From Blastococcus sp. (lineage in GTDB: Bacteria > Actinomycetota > Actinomycetes > Mycobacteriales > Geodermatophilaceae), in contig JAOPWM010000164.1 in the NCBI GenBank assembly GCA_025965695.1, positions 1 to 36,845 of the forward strand: DNA of 36,845 nt, written 5' to 3'. Of the stretch, positions 9,536 through 17,455 are shown piece by piece. The number at the start of each line of letters is the position of its first letter. The stretch's first letter is position 1. Made by a program: the position numbers and the translations under genes. The notes under the pieces are model-generated. The model saw only the letters and a program-made list of their open reading frames with translations. It did not search any database and was not told the DNA's origin.

Positions 9536-10717
9536 GTGACCGATCCTCTGAGTTCGCTGCTACGCGCCTCACACCTGCTCGCGCCGGACGACCTGGCTGC
9601 CACCGTGGCCGCCGAGGCCCGGCGGATGGGCGTGCGCCAGACGGTGCTCTACCTGGCCGACTACGAGCAGGTCACCCTGCTCCCGCTGCCCGGCGCCGGG
9701 GTTCCCGAGCGTCAGGAGCTGCCGATCGAGGGCACGATGGCCGGGCGGGCGTTCCGGCGCGTCGAAGTCGTGCACAGCACGGCCCCCGCCATGTACCGGC
9801 TCTGGGTGCCGCTGCAGGATGGGATCGAGCGCCTGGGTGTGGCCGAGCTCGACCTTCCCGACGCACCGAGCGCAGACCTCGAGGACGCTATCCACGCCTT
9901 CGTCACCCTGGTCGCCGAGCTCATCGTGACCAATGACGCCTACAGCGACGTGTTCGCGCGCCTCCGCCGCCGCAAGACCCTGAGCCTCGCCGCCGAGATG
10001 CAGTGGGAACTACTGCCGCCGCTGACCTTCGGCACCGAGCGGGTAGTCATCACCGGCGGCCTGGAGCCGGCCTACGACATCGGCGGCGACTCGTTCGACT
10101 ATGCCCTCAACGGCAGCATGGTTGACCTGCTGGTCATCGATTCCGTCGGGCATGGGCTGCCTGCCGCAGTGCTGGCCGGCGTCGCCATCGGCGCCTACCG
10201 TCACGCCCGCCGCGACATGCTCGACCTGCCCGAGATGGCCACCGAGATCAACGCCGCCGTCGCCGGCCAGTTCGGCGCCAGCCAGTTCGCCACCGCCGTC
10301 CTGGCGCGCCTCGACGTCGACACCGGGCGGCTGCGCTGGATCAACGCCGGCCACCCCGAGCCGCTCATCCTGCGCGGCACGTCCCTGGTGCAGCTGCCGC
10401 ACTACCCACCCAGCAGGCCGCTGGGCCTGCAGGAGACCAAGCCTTCCTGCTGCGACACACGGCTCGAGCCCGGCGACCGCCTGCTGCTCTACACCGACGG
10501 CATCACCGAAGCCCGCTCCCCCGAAGGCGAGTTCTTCGGCGAGCAACGACTGGCCGACTTCATCAGCGCCGCCGTCGCCGCCGAGGAACCGGCACCGGAG
10601 ATGGTCCGAGGACTGATGCGGCGCGTGCTCAGGCACCAGGCCGACCAACTCCAGGACGACGCCAGCATCGTGGTCCTGGAATGGCTGACCGGGGACGAAC
10701 AGCGGCTGCCGCTGTAG
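9536..10717 (+). CDS. GAF + PP2C-type SpoIIE/RsbU-like serine phosphatase
   Basis: This 393-aa regulator has an N-terminal GAF-like sensor region (about residues 10-140) and a C-terminal PP2C_SIG domain (about 165-385). The metal and catalytic motifs are present: YDIGGDSFDY (normally GGDWYD), VIDSVGHGLPAAV, WINAGHPEPLIL, LLLYTDGITEA and DDASIVVLEW. Such enzymes dephosphorylate STAS-domain anti-sigma antagonists and so release sigma factors under stress. GTG 9536 is preferred because AGAAGGG lies 8 nt before it; ATG 9506, ten codons upstream, is the alternative. A -10-like TAGCGT sits at 9490-9495. A possible broken STAS gene lies just upstream on the other strand; an intact partner must be elsewhere. 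Confidence 0.87.
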   Translation: MTDPLSSLLRASHLLAPDDLAATVAAEARRMGVRQTVLYLADYEQVTLLPLPGAGVPERQELPIEGTMAGRAFRRVEVVHSTAPAMYRLWVPLQDGIERLGVAELDLPDAPSADLEDAIHAFVTLVAELIVTNDAYSDVFARLRRRKTLSLAAEMQWELLPPLTFGTERVVITGGLEPAYDIGGDSFDYALNGSMVDLLVIDSVGHGLPAAVLAGVAIGAYRHARRDMLDLPEMATEINAAVAGQFGASQFATAVLARLDVDTGRLRWINAGHPEPLILRGTSLVQLPHYPPSRPLGLQETKPSCCDTRLEPGDRLLLYTDGITEARSPEGEFFGEQRLADFISAAVAAEEPAPEMVRGLMRRVLRHQADQLQDDASIVVLEWLTGDEQRLPL

Positions 10718-10780
10718 TCCTGTCCGCCAGTCAGGAACACCGCCGTCCCGCCGGGTCCTCACAGTCAGCATCCGTTCGAT

Positions 10781-10786
10781 TAGCGT
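10781..10786 (+). promoter_or_regulatory. -10 element for the 62-aa gene
   Basis: TAGCGT fits the actinobacterial -10 consensus TANNNT. It is placed so that the start point would coincide with the ATG at 10793. No clear -35 box is seen, as is common for such promoters. Confidence 0.45.
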
Positions 10787-10792
10787 TCCCTC

Positions 10793-10981
10793 ATGCCGCT
10801 GATCTTCCACTGGGGCGGCCCACGTCACGGCGAGATCGACGAGGTGCCCGCCGAAAGGCTGGCGTCCGCGGTCCTGGTGTATGACGGGCCGCGCTGGTTC
10901 GGGGTGTACGAGCGGTTCGAACCCGTGCAGATGCAGAGCACCTCGCGGGGGCCGGCCGAGGTGTGGGTGGTCCGGGAGTAG
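10793..10981 (+). CDS. Small hypothetical protein (62 aa), leaderless-type start
   Basis: A compact 62-codon gene with strongly GC-ending codons. The product is soluble and rich in Trp and aromatic residues (FHWGGPRHGEIDEVP, YDGPRWFGVYERFEP, VWVVRE). It looks like a small beta-sheet protein; I do not know the family. There is no Shine-Dalgarno. Instead TAGCGT (10781-10786) ends 6 nt before the ATG, so transcription would begin at or next to the A of the start codon. This placement supports the start and suggests its own promoter rather than co-transcription with the phosphatase. Confidence 0.65.
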   Translation: MPLIFHWGGPRHGEIDEVPAERLASAVLVYDGPRWFGVYERFEPVQMQSTSRGPAEVWVVRE

Positions 10982-11025
10982 CCGTTCACTGATGAGTACC
11001 GGCCGCAGCGGCCAACGAGCTCGGC

Positions 11026-11441
11026 TCAGTGGCTGCGGATCCCGCGCCGGGACTCCAGCGACGGCGGCACGAGCCGCTCCGCGAGCAGCCCGGTGGTGAC
11101 GGAGTAGATCGCCTTGTGCGCGATATCCCATGCCTGCTCACGAAGCGGCCACGTCCGCGGCGGGGCGCCACAGCCCGAGCTGTTCTCCAGGGTCTGGTCG
11201 AACGACAAACGCACCACCGTGTGTTCCACACCAGGGGGCGATCGGCGTCGCCCGGGTGGCCGCCCAGGAGAGTCATCAATGTCCGCCCCGCGACGTAGGA
11301 GTCCGGCCGGTGGGTGACCGACTGCTCCAGCTTCTCCGCCGCCGTCATCACCGCCACGCCAACGAGCCCGGCGGCCGCGCCCCGCGCCGCGGCCGCGGCC
11401 ATTGCCCGCGGACGTCCATGCCGGAAGTCGACGCACACCAT
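11026..11441 (-). pseudogene. Frameshifted/deleted membrane-family gene (unknown function)
   Basis: The 5' part (minus strand from ATG 11441 or 11402) reads MAAAAARGAAAGLVGVAVMTAAEKLEQSV, then a RPDSYVAGRTLMTLLG segment and stops making sense at PLVWNT. In another frame the protein resumes with HTVVRLSFDQTLENSSGCGA, PRTWPLREQAWDIAHKAIY and VTTGLLAERLVPP, up to a TGA at 11026. From memory, intact actinobacterial relatives have about 25-30 further residues between these halves. If so, an internal deletion that is not a multiple of three has removed them near 11225-11235. The intact protein would be a small helical, possibly membrane-bound protein. The role is unknown. Confidence 0.6.
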
Positions 11442-11520
11442 CGCACGGCGACCCTCGTGCCGCATCGGTGCGCGGGAAGCCGTCAGGCCGCGAACGGACG
11501 TGGGAGATCCCCCCTGACGG

Positions 11521-12759
11521 TCATGGGCGCGAGCCCACGCCCGCGGAGAGGGTCGGCGAGGCGTGCTCGGGGAGCACACCGATTCCGATGGCCCTGGCCG
11601 GCAGTCCCTGCAGGACGGGGTGCCGGTCGAGGAGCCGCAGGACCCTTGGCGTGCCGATCGGTCGGTCGCCGGCCAGGATCCGGCTGAGCACCCGCGTCTG
11701 GATCTGTCGCTGCACCAGCTGCGTGACCACGGTCGGCAGCAGCCGGCGCCGCCGCACCCGGCCGAGCCGCCGAGGAGGCACCACACCGTCCCGCAATGGA
11801 TCGGCGAGGAGGCGGGCCGTCGCGGCGGCGTCCTGCACGGCCAGATTGATGCCCACGCCGCCGATGGGCGACATGGCATGGGCGGCGTCCCCGATGAACA
11901 GCAACCCGGGCTGGTGCCACCGGGTCAGCCGGTCCACCCGCACGCTGAGGACCCGGACGTCGTCCCAGCTCCGGAGCGCCTCCAGGGCAGCGCCCTCGGG
12001 CAGCAGCCGCGCCAGATCGGCGCGGAACGACTCCAGGCCGGCCGTCTTCAGCGCCGCGTAGCCGCCCTTGGGGACGAGGTAGGCGCACTGCCAGTAGTCG
12101 CCACGGTCGAGCCGGACGAGCATGCGCCCCCGCGTGATGCGGCCGGCTGCCCCGAACGACGGGCCCGATCCGTGGGGAGGCTTGGACAGCCGGAACCACA
12201 GCACGTCCATGGGGGCGCCGAACTCGCGCAGGCGAAGGCGGGCGTCCGCGCGCAGCCCGGAGTTGCGGCCGTCGGCTGCCACCGTCAGCTGCGCACGAAC
12301 CTCCTGCTCGCCGTCGCCGGGAGTCCGGTACCGGACTCCCGTCACGTGTCCGTCCTGGCGGAGCAGGCCGACCGCCTCGGCGTCCAATCGCAACCGAAAG
12401 TTCGGGTAGCGCCGCGCCCGGTCCGCCAGGAAGCCGAGGAAGTCCCACTGCGGCACGAAGGCGAGGAAGGGGAACCTGCCGGGGAGACGGCCGAAGTCGG
12501 CCATGACGTAGGTGCCGTCGTCGGTGGTGACGCCCAGCCGGGTCACCTCCTGGTGCGGCAACTGGAGGAACTCGTCGGCCAGCCCCAGCTCGTCGAGCAG
12601 GCGCAGCGTCGAGGGATGGACGGTGTCCCCTCGGAAGTCCCGCAGGAAGTCCCCGTGCTTCTCCAGCACCATCACCTCCACGCCCTGGCGGGCGAGAAGG
12701 AACCCGAGCATCATCCCCGCCGGTCCACCGCCGGCGATGCAACAGTCCAGCTCGGACAC
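11521..12759 (-). CDS. FAD-dependent aromatic monooxygenase-type oxidoreductase (UbiH/PheA/TfdB clan)
   Basis: This flavoprotein of about 412 aa belongs to the group A hydroxylases. It has the Rossmann fingerprint IAGGGPAGMMLGFLLARQG at the very N-terminus, the DG motif TVAADGRNSGLRADA, and the GD motif LLFIGDAAHAMSPIGGVGINLAVQDA. Group A enzymes use NAD(P)H and O2 to hydroxylate a bound substrate; the substrate here is unknown. An ATG at 12810 is in frame. I prefer the GTG at 12759, because GGGAGG lies about 5 nt before it and the FAD fold begins right after. The 12760-12932 region separates it from the divergent dhaK gene. Pathway membership is unclear; pobA nearby is a different subfamily. 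Confidence 0.83.
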   Translation of the reverse strand: MSELDCCIAGGGPAGMMLGFLLARQGVEVMVLEKHGDFLRDFRGDTVHPSTLRLLDELGLADEFLQLPHQEVTRLGVTTDDGTYVMADFGRLPGRFPFLAFVPQWDFLGFLADRARRYPNFRLRLDAEAVGLLRQDGHVTGVRYRTPGDGEQEVRAQLTVAADGRNSGLRADARLRLREFGAPMDVLWFRLSKPPHGSGPSFGAAGRITRGRMLVRLDRGDYWQCAYLVPKGGYAALKTAGLESFRADLARLLPEGAALEALRSWDDVRVLSVRVDRLTRWHQPGLLFIGDAAHAMSPIGGVGINLAVQDAAATARLLADPLRDGVVPPRRLGRVRRRRLLPTVVTQLVQRQIQTRVLSRILAGDRPIGTPRVLRLLDRHPVLQGLPARAIGIGVLPEHASPTLSAGVGSRP

Positions 12760-12839
12760 ACTGACCTCCCGGACATCGGACGGGCCCGACGTCGCGGGCC
12801 CGCGGTCCATCGGCGGCGTACCGATCGGTCACCGTCGGA

Positions 12840-12881
12840 CACGTGCACTGCTTGTGTGCGCCACGTGCACCCTCCTAGCCT
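12840..12881 (+). promoter_or_regulatory. dhaKLM promoter with paired CACGTGCAC sites
   Basis: TTGTGT (12852-12857) and TAGCCT (12876-12881), separated by 18 bp, make a good -35/-10 pair facing dhaK, with a predicted leader of about 45 nt. The 9-mer CACGTGCAC occurs twice (12840-12848 and 12862-12870), exactly 22 bp apart and thus on the same helix face. One copy is just upstream of the -35 and one lies in the spacer. This is a plausible binding arrangement for a dimeric regulator that could also affect the divergent monooxygenase gene. No regulator gene is adjacent. Confidence 0.5.
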
Positions 12882-12932
12882 CCTGCCATCGCGCGCCCTC
12901 GTCACTGGGCCCGCCGATGTCAGGAGCCTGCG

Positions 12933-13934
12933 ATGAAGAAACTCATCAACGACCCCGCGAACGTCGTCGCCGAGGCGCTGCGGGGCATCGCCGCTGCCCA
13001 TCCCGAGCTGCGGGTCGACCACGCCCAGCGTGTCGTGTTCCGGGACGACGCTCCGGTGCGCGGAAAGGTCGGGCTGGTCTCCGGCGGCGGGTCCGGCCAC
13101 GAGCCGATGCACGCCGGGTTCGTCGGCCCCGGCATGCTCGATGCCGCATGCGCCGGAGAGGTGTTCACGTCCCCGGTCCCGGACCAGGTGGTGGCCGCGA
13201 CCCGGGGCGTCGACGGCGGCGCCGGGGTGTTGCACGTCGTCAAGAACTACACCGGCGACGTCATGAACTTCGAGATGGCTGCCGAGCTCATGGCAGCCGA
13301 GTCCGGCACCGAGGTCGTCGCGGTGGTCACCGACGACGACGTCGCCGTGCAGGACAGCCTCTACACCGCCGGCCGTCGCGGCGTCGGCGTGACGATCCTC
13401 GTCGAGAAGATTGCCGGCGCCGCGGCCGAGCAGGGCCTGCCGCTCACGGGAGTCGCCGAGGTCGCCCGCAGGGTCAACGGCAACGGCCGGAGCATGGGCG
13501 TGGCCCTGACCTCCTGCACCGTGCCGGCGGCGGGCCGGCCGACGTTCGACCTGCCCGAGGACCAGATGGAGATCGGTATCGGCATCCACGGCGAACCGGG
13601 CCGCCGCCGGGTCCCGCTGGCCCCCGCGCGCGAGATCGCCGAGATGCTGGTCGAGCCGGTGCTCGCCGACCTGGACTTCACCGGTGGCGACGGTGTGATC
13701 GCCTTCGTCAACGGCATGGGCGGCACGCCGCTGCTCGAGCTCTACCTCATGTACGCGGAGGTGGCTGCCATCCTGGAGAAGGCCGGGATCGGCATCGCCC
13801 GCAACCTCGTGGGCTCGTACATGACCAGCCTGGAGATGGCCGGCTGCTCCGTGACCCTGCTCAAGGCCGACGACGAGCTGCTGCGGCTGTGGGACGCGCC
13901 AGTGCGCACCCCGGCGCTGCGCTGGGGTGCCTGA
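12933..13934 (+). CDS. dhaK: Dihydroxyacetone kinase subunit K
   Basis: This 333-aa substrate-binding subunit of the PTS-dependent dihydroxyacetone kinase holds dihydroxyacetone as a covalent hemiaminal on a His. That residue is visible as His219 in [12 protein letters not shown]. Other active-site residues are His56 in [10 protein letters not shown] and Asp109 in [13 protein letters not shown]. Full length and all conserved blocks are present. ATG 12933 is preceded by CAGGAG. The gene is followed 2 nt later by dhaL, then dhaM. The product dihydroxyacetone phosphate enters glycolysis. No glycerol dehydrogenase is next to it, so the dihydroxyacetone source is not shown by the window. Confidence 0.95.
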   Translation: MKKLINDPANVVAEALRGIAAAHPELRVDHAQRVVFRDDAPVRGKVGLVSGGGSGHEPMHAGFVGPGMLDAACAGEVFTSPVPDQVVAATRGVDGGAGVLHVVKNYTGDVMNFEMAAELMAAESGTEVVAVVTDDDVAVQDSLYTAGRRGVGVTILVEKIAGAAAEQGLPLTGVAEVARRVNGNGRSMGVALTSCTVPAAGRPTFDLPEDQMEIGIGIHGEPGRRRVPLAPAREIAEMLVEPVLADLDFTGGDGVIAFVNGMGGTPLLELYLMYAEVAAILEKAGIGIARNLVGSYMTSLEMAGCSVTLLKADDELLRLWDAPVRTPALRWGA

Positions 13935-13936
13935 CC

Positions 13937-14572
13937 GTGGCTGACACGGTCGACGGCGCCGCCCTCACGGCGTGGGTCCAGGAGTTCGCCCGGCTGGTGC
14001 ACGAGCAACGCGACGCGTTGACCGAGCTCGACGCGGCCATCGGCGACGCCGACCACGGCACGAACCTCGATCGCGGCCTTGCCGCCGCCGTCTCCGCGCT
14101 GGACACCGAGGCCCCTGCTGACCCGGCCGCGGTCCTCAAGGCGGTGGCGACGACGCTGATCCGTACGGTCGGCGGGGCGAGCGGCCCGCTCTACGGCACC
14201 TTCTTCCTTCGGGCCTCGAGCGCGCTCGGCGAGGGGGACGGCGCTGCCCTGGCCGTGGCAATGCGGGCGGGGCTCGAGGGCGTCGCCGCACGCGGCAAGG
14301 CCGAACCCGGCGACAAGACGATGCTCGACGCGCTGGGACCTGCGTGCGACGCCCTCGACGAGGCGCTGACCGCCAACAGGCCGCTGGATGAGGCGCTGCG
14401 GGCCGCTGCGGAGGGGGCCGCTCGCGGAAGGGACGCGACTGTGCCGATGGTCGCCCGCAAGGGCCGGGCCAGCTATCTGGGCGAGCGCAGCGCCGGTCAC
14501 CAGGATCCGGGCGCCACCTCGGCGACCATGCTGATGGAGGCCGCCGCGACCGCGCTGGCCGGCAGGGGATGA
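13937..14572 (+). CDS. dhaL: Dihydroxyacetone kinase subunit L
   Basis: This 211-aa nucleotide-binding subunit keeps a tightly bound ADP, which DhaM rephosphorylates to ATP before transfer to dihydroxyacetone on DhaK. The Mg-binding aspartates are in LDAAIGDADHGTN (Asp32, Asp37, Asp39). The nucleotide loops GGASGPLYGTFF and GDKTMLDAL, and the C-terminal lid RKGRASYLGERSAGHQDPGA, are intact. The start is GTG 13937, 2 nt after the dhaK stop, so translation is probably coupled. Length is normal for DhaL. Confidence 0.95.
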   Translation: MADTVDGAALTAWVQEFARLVHEQRDALTELDAAIGDADHGTNLDRGLAAAVSALDTEAPADPAAVLKAVATTLIRTVGGASGPLYGTFFLRASSALGEGDGAALAVAMRAGLEGVAARGKAEPGDKTMLDALGPACDALDEALTANRPLDEALRAAAEGAARGRDATVPMVARKGRASYLGERSAGHQDPGATSATMLMEAAATALAGRG

Positions 14573-14575
14573 CTC

Positions 14576-15007
14576 GTGCCCGTCGGACTCGTGGTCGTGT
14601 CGCACAGCCGAGCGCTGGCCGACGCCGCGGTGGTGCTCGCCCGCGGCATGCTGCCGGGCCGGGAGCTCGCCGTCGAGGTCGCGGCCGGTGACGTCGACGG
14701 CGGCCTCGGTACCGACGCCACGGCGATCGCGGAGGCCGTGACCGCCGCTGACAGCGGGGACGGCGTCGTCGTGCTCATGGACCTCGGCAGCGCGGTCCTC
14801 TCCGCGGAGACGGCCCTGGAGCTGCTCGACGACGACGTCCGCGAGCGGGTGGTCCTCTCCCCCGCACCCCTGGTGGAGGGCCTGATCGGGGCCGCGGTGA
14901 CCGCGGCGGCGGGTGCTGCCCGAACGCAGGTGGCGGCCGAGGCGCTGCGCGGGCTGGCGCCCAAGCAGGCCCACCTGTCCGGCGGTCCGGCCGTCGGCGG
15001 CGGCTGA
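14576..15007 (+). CDS. dhaM: PTS-dependent dihydroxyacetone kinase phosphotransferase subunit M (EIIA domain only)
   Basis: This 143-aa protein consists of a single mannose-type EIIA domain. The phosphorylated His is His10 in LVVVSHSRALADA, and the GVVVLMDLGSAVLSAETALELL block matches DhaM. It passes phosphate from the general PTS protein HPr to the ADP on DhaL. Unlike E. coli DhaM it has no fused HPr and enzyme I-like domains, so it needs EI and HPr encoded elsewhere. The start is GTG 14576, 3 nt after the dhaL stop. It ends the operon; a perfect palindrome follows. Confidence 0.92.
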   Translation: MPVGLVVVSHSRALADAAVVLARGMLPGRELAVEVAAGDVDGGLGTDATAIAEAVTAADSGDGVVVLMDLGSAVLSAETALELLDDDVRERVVLSPAPLVEGLIGAAVTAAAGAARTQVAAEALRGLAPKQAHLSGGPAVGGG

Positions 15008-15021
15008 CCCGACCGGTCGGG
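15008..15021. other. 14-bp perfect palindrome after dhaM
   Basis: CCCGACCGGTCGGG follows the dhaM stop directly and lies between two convergent genes. With no loop bases and no U-run it is a poor classical terminator, but it may still slow polymerase or bind a dimeric protein. A second GC hairpin-prone stretch follows within 25 bp. Confidence 0.35.
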
Positions 15022-15059
15022 CGCCCACGGCCGGGCCCTGTCAGCCACGGGACGGCGGG

Positions 15060-16112
15060 TCATCGATGGTCATGGATCTCCGGCTGCGTGGGCTCCCCCG
15101 ACGGATGCCCCGTCTCGGGCGGTTGCTCGGTGCTCGAGCCTCTCGGGTGGTCGAAGCGCACGTCCACACGCTGAAAGCCCTTGGCGCGTTGAGCACGCGC
15201 TGCGTCCGCGTAGACGCGCTCATCGCCGCTGGTGAGGTCGACGTCGTCGGTGAAGGGCGTGAGGAGGGCGCGAGGATAGAGGTGGTCGACCCGGACGGCG
15301 TCGATCTCCACGCACAGCACGAGCACGACCGCAGCCAGGTAGAGGAACGCCATGAGCCCGATGACGAGGGCGAAGACCGCGTTCACGGCGCCCGCGTTCT
15401 TGACGACGCGCGCGACGTAGACCCCGCCGAACGTCTGGAGCAGCTGCCAGGTGATCGCGGCAGCGAGGGCCCCCGGCGCCACCTGCCGGACCGTCAGCTT
15501 CCGCGCCGTCGTCAGCCGGAATCCCATCAGGAAAACCCCTGCGTTCACGAGGACGGAGGCCGCCGTCAACAGAATGTGCAGCCACACGCTGAGGCCGCCG
15601 CCGACGGTGGCGACGCCGCTGCCCAGCACCGCGAGGACCGTGCTGACCACCACCAGCAACCCGAGGCTGCACAGCAGCCCCAGGCTGCGCGCGCGAGACC
15701 GGATCGGATCCGGCCGGCGGTTGCGGGGTACGGCCCAGGCGGTGTTCATCGTGTGCTGGAGTGCCTGGCCCAGGGCGGTCCCGCCGTAGAGGGCGACCAG
15801 CGTGCCGACGACCAGGCCGGTGACGCCGCCGCCGAGACGCTCCGGGGAGCCCAGTTGCGGCCCGATGACCGGGAGCTCCCTGAGCGCTGAATCGAGAACC
15901 TGCTGCTGCAACTCCGGGTTACCGCGTAGCAGCAGGCCCAGCACCGTGGACAGGAGGAACAGCAGAGGGAACAGCGCGAGGAAGCCGTAGTAGGTGATCA
16001 GTGCCGCCAGGAAGTGACCGTCGTCGTCGGCGAACTTGTAGAGCACCGCGATCGGAAAGCCCGCGCCCGGATGCCGCCGCTGGAAGCGGTCCACCCGCTC
16101 GGTCATCGTCAT
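15060..16112 (-). CDS. YihY/BrkB family inner-membrane protein
   Basis: This 350-aa protein has about six transmembrane helices (residues about 40-275). It carries YihY/BrkB family features: DDDGHFLAALITYYGFLALFPLLFLLSTVLG near the N-terminus, ALGQALQHTMNTAWAVPRNRRP in the middle, and the last-helix segment VNAVFALVIGLMAFLYLAAVVLVLCVEIDA. The final 70 residues are polar and cytoplasmic. The family was once mislabelled ribonuclease BN; its real function is not settled. It is convergent with dhaKLM and 88 bp downstream of pobA on the same strand, with no obvious functional link to either. Confidence 0.88.
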   Translation of the reverse strand: MTMTERVDRFQRRHPGAGFPIAVLYKFADDDGHFLAALITYYGFLALFPLLFLLSTVLGLLLRGNPELQQQVLDSALRELPVIGPQLGSPERLGGGVTGLVVGTLVALYGGTALGQALQHTMNTAWAVPRNRRPDPIRSRARSLGLLCSLGLLVVVSTVLAVLGSGVATVGGGLSVWLHILLTAASVLVNAGVFLMGFRLTTARKLTVRQVAPGALAAAITWQLLQTFGGVYVARVVKNAGAVNAVFALVIGLMAFLYLAAVVLVLCVEIDAVRVDHLYPRALLTPFTDDVDLTSGDERVYADAARAQRAKGFQRVDVRFDHPRGSSTEQPPETGHPSGEPTQPEIHDHR

Positions 16113-16199
16113 GTCGCACTTCGGTCCCGTAGATGTCGGAACGGCATACCCGTCGAAACGGTGGTCTAGCGGAAGCCGAGCACGGTTGGCATCCGCTCG

Positions 16200-17375
16200 T
16201 CAGACCAGCGGCAGTCCGACATAGTTGTCCGCCAGGGTCTTGGCCGCAGTCGGCGAGCCGGTGACCATCTCCAGCTCGGCGAGCTGTCGTCGCAGGTCGA
16301 AGTCGGTGGCGTCGGAGAACCGGTGCAGCATCGAGGTCATCCACCAGGAGAAGTGCTGGGCACGCCAGACCCGCTTGAGCGCGGTCTCGCTGTAGGACTC
16401 CAGCAGCCCGGTGTCCTTGGCGTCGTAGAAGGCGCCGAGCGCGCGGTCGAGCACGTGCACGTCCGCGATGGCCAGGTTCATGCCCTTCGCGCCGGTCGGC
16501 GGGACCGTGTGCGCGGCGTCGCCGGCCAGGTAGAGCCGGCCGTACTGCATGGGCTCGCAGACGAAGCTGCGGAACTGCAGGACGTCCTTGCGGATGATCG
16601 TGCCGGTCTTGATCGTCGCACCGGCCCCGGCCACCCGGGCCTGGATCTCCTCCCAGATGCGGTCTTCCGACCAGTCGTCGACGTTCGTGCTCGGGTCGAC
16701 CTGGAAGTACAGCCGCTGCACGTTGGGCGAGCGGGTGGAGATCAGCGCGAAGCCCCGATCGGAGTGCGCGTAGATCAGCTCGTCCGACGACGGTGGCGCC
16801 TCGGCGAGGATGCCGAACCAGGCGAACGGGTACTGGCGGAAGAAGTCCTTTCGGACCTTGCCCTCCCGGATGAGGAATCTGGTGTAGGTGCGCGAGCCGT
16901 CGGCGCCGATCACGAAGTCGCACTCCAGTCGGTGCTCCTGGTCCTCGTGGGTGAAGCCGATGACCGGCCGGTCGGTGTCCAGTCCTTCGACCGTCGTGTC
17001 CGTGACGCCGAACCGGACGTCACCGCCGTCCTCGAGGCGTTTGGCGATGAGGTCCTTCAGTACCTCGTGCTGGGCGTAGACCGTCACCGCCCGGCCACCG
17101 GTCAGCTCGTACAAGTTGATCCGGTGCAGCCGGCCCGAGAAGGCGATGTTGAACCCGTGGTGCACGAAGCCGTCGCGATGCAGCCTGCCCCCCAGGCCGG
17201 TCTGGGTCATCAGGTCGACGGTGCCCTGCTCCAGGACCCCTGCCTTGATGGTCTCCTCGATGTCCTGGCGGGTCCGCAGGTCGATGACGACGGACTCCAC
17301 CCCGCGCTGGTGCAGCAGGTGCGACAGCATGAGTCCGGCCGGTCCGGCGCCGACGATCCCGACTTGAGTGCGCAT
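16200..17375 (-). CDS. pobA: 4-hydroxybenzoate 3-monooxygenase
   Basis: This 391-aa group A flavoprotein hydroxylates 4-hydroxybenzoate to protocatechuate. Visible are the FAD fingerprint (GAGPAG, 9-14), the DG motif (159-160) and the GD motif (285-286, LAGDAAHTVPPTGAKGMNLA). Substrate residues known from the Pseudomonas enzyme are all present: Tyr202, Ser213, Arg215, Tyr223, Pro293 and Tyr385. The positions of Pseudomonas Arg42 and Arg44 are Thr42 and Lys44 here, and the following region also differs. That helix influences pyridine-nucleotide choice, so NADH use, as in some actinobacterial PobA, is possible (inference). ATG 17375 has GAGGGAG upstream. It is in line with vanBA and an MFS transporter. 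Confidence 0.95.
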   Translation of the reverse strand: MRTQVGIVGAGPAGLMLSHLLHQRGVESVVIDLRTRQDIEETIKAGVLEQGTVDLMTQTGLGGRLHRDGFVHHGFNIAFSGRLHRINLYELTGGRAVTVYAQHEVLKDLIAKRLEDGGDVRFGVTDTTVEGLDTDRPVIGFTHEDQEHRLECDFVIGADGSRTYTRFLIREGKVRKDFFRQYPFAWFGILAEAPPSSDELIYAHSDRGFALISTRSPNVQRLYFQVDPSTNVDDWSEDRIWEEIQARVAGAGATIKTGTIIRKDVLQFRSFVCEPMQYGRLYLAGDAAHTVPPTGAKGMNLAIADVHVLDRALGAFYDAKDTGLLESYSETALKRVWRAQHFSWWMTSMLHRFSDATDFDLRRQLAELEMVTGSPTAAKTLADNYVGLPLV

Positions 17376-17455
17376 GGCTGGCTCCCTCGGTGTTGTGAGC
17401 CGCCGGGTACGGCCGCGGCCCTGGCCGTGACGTGCTGCGTGGTCCCGCCGGGAGG

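Noticed and set aside
10908-10930. GGTTCGAACCC resembling a tRNA T-arm
   Set aside because: It lies in frame inside the 62-aa gene, and no acceptor stem, anticodon arm or matching 5' half is found around it.
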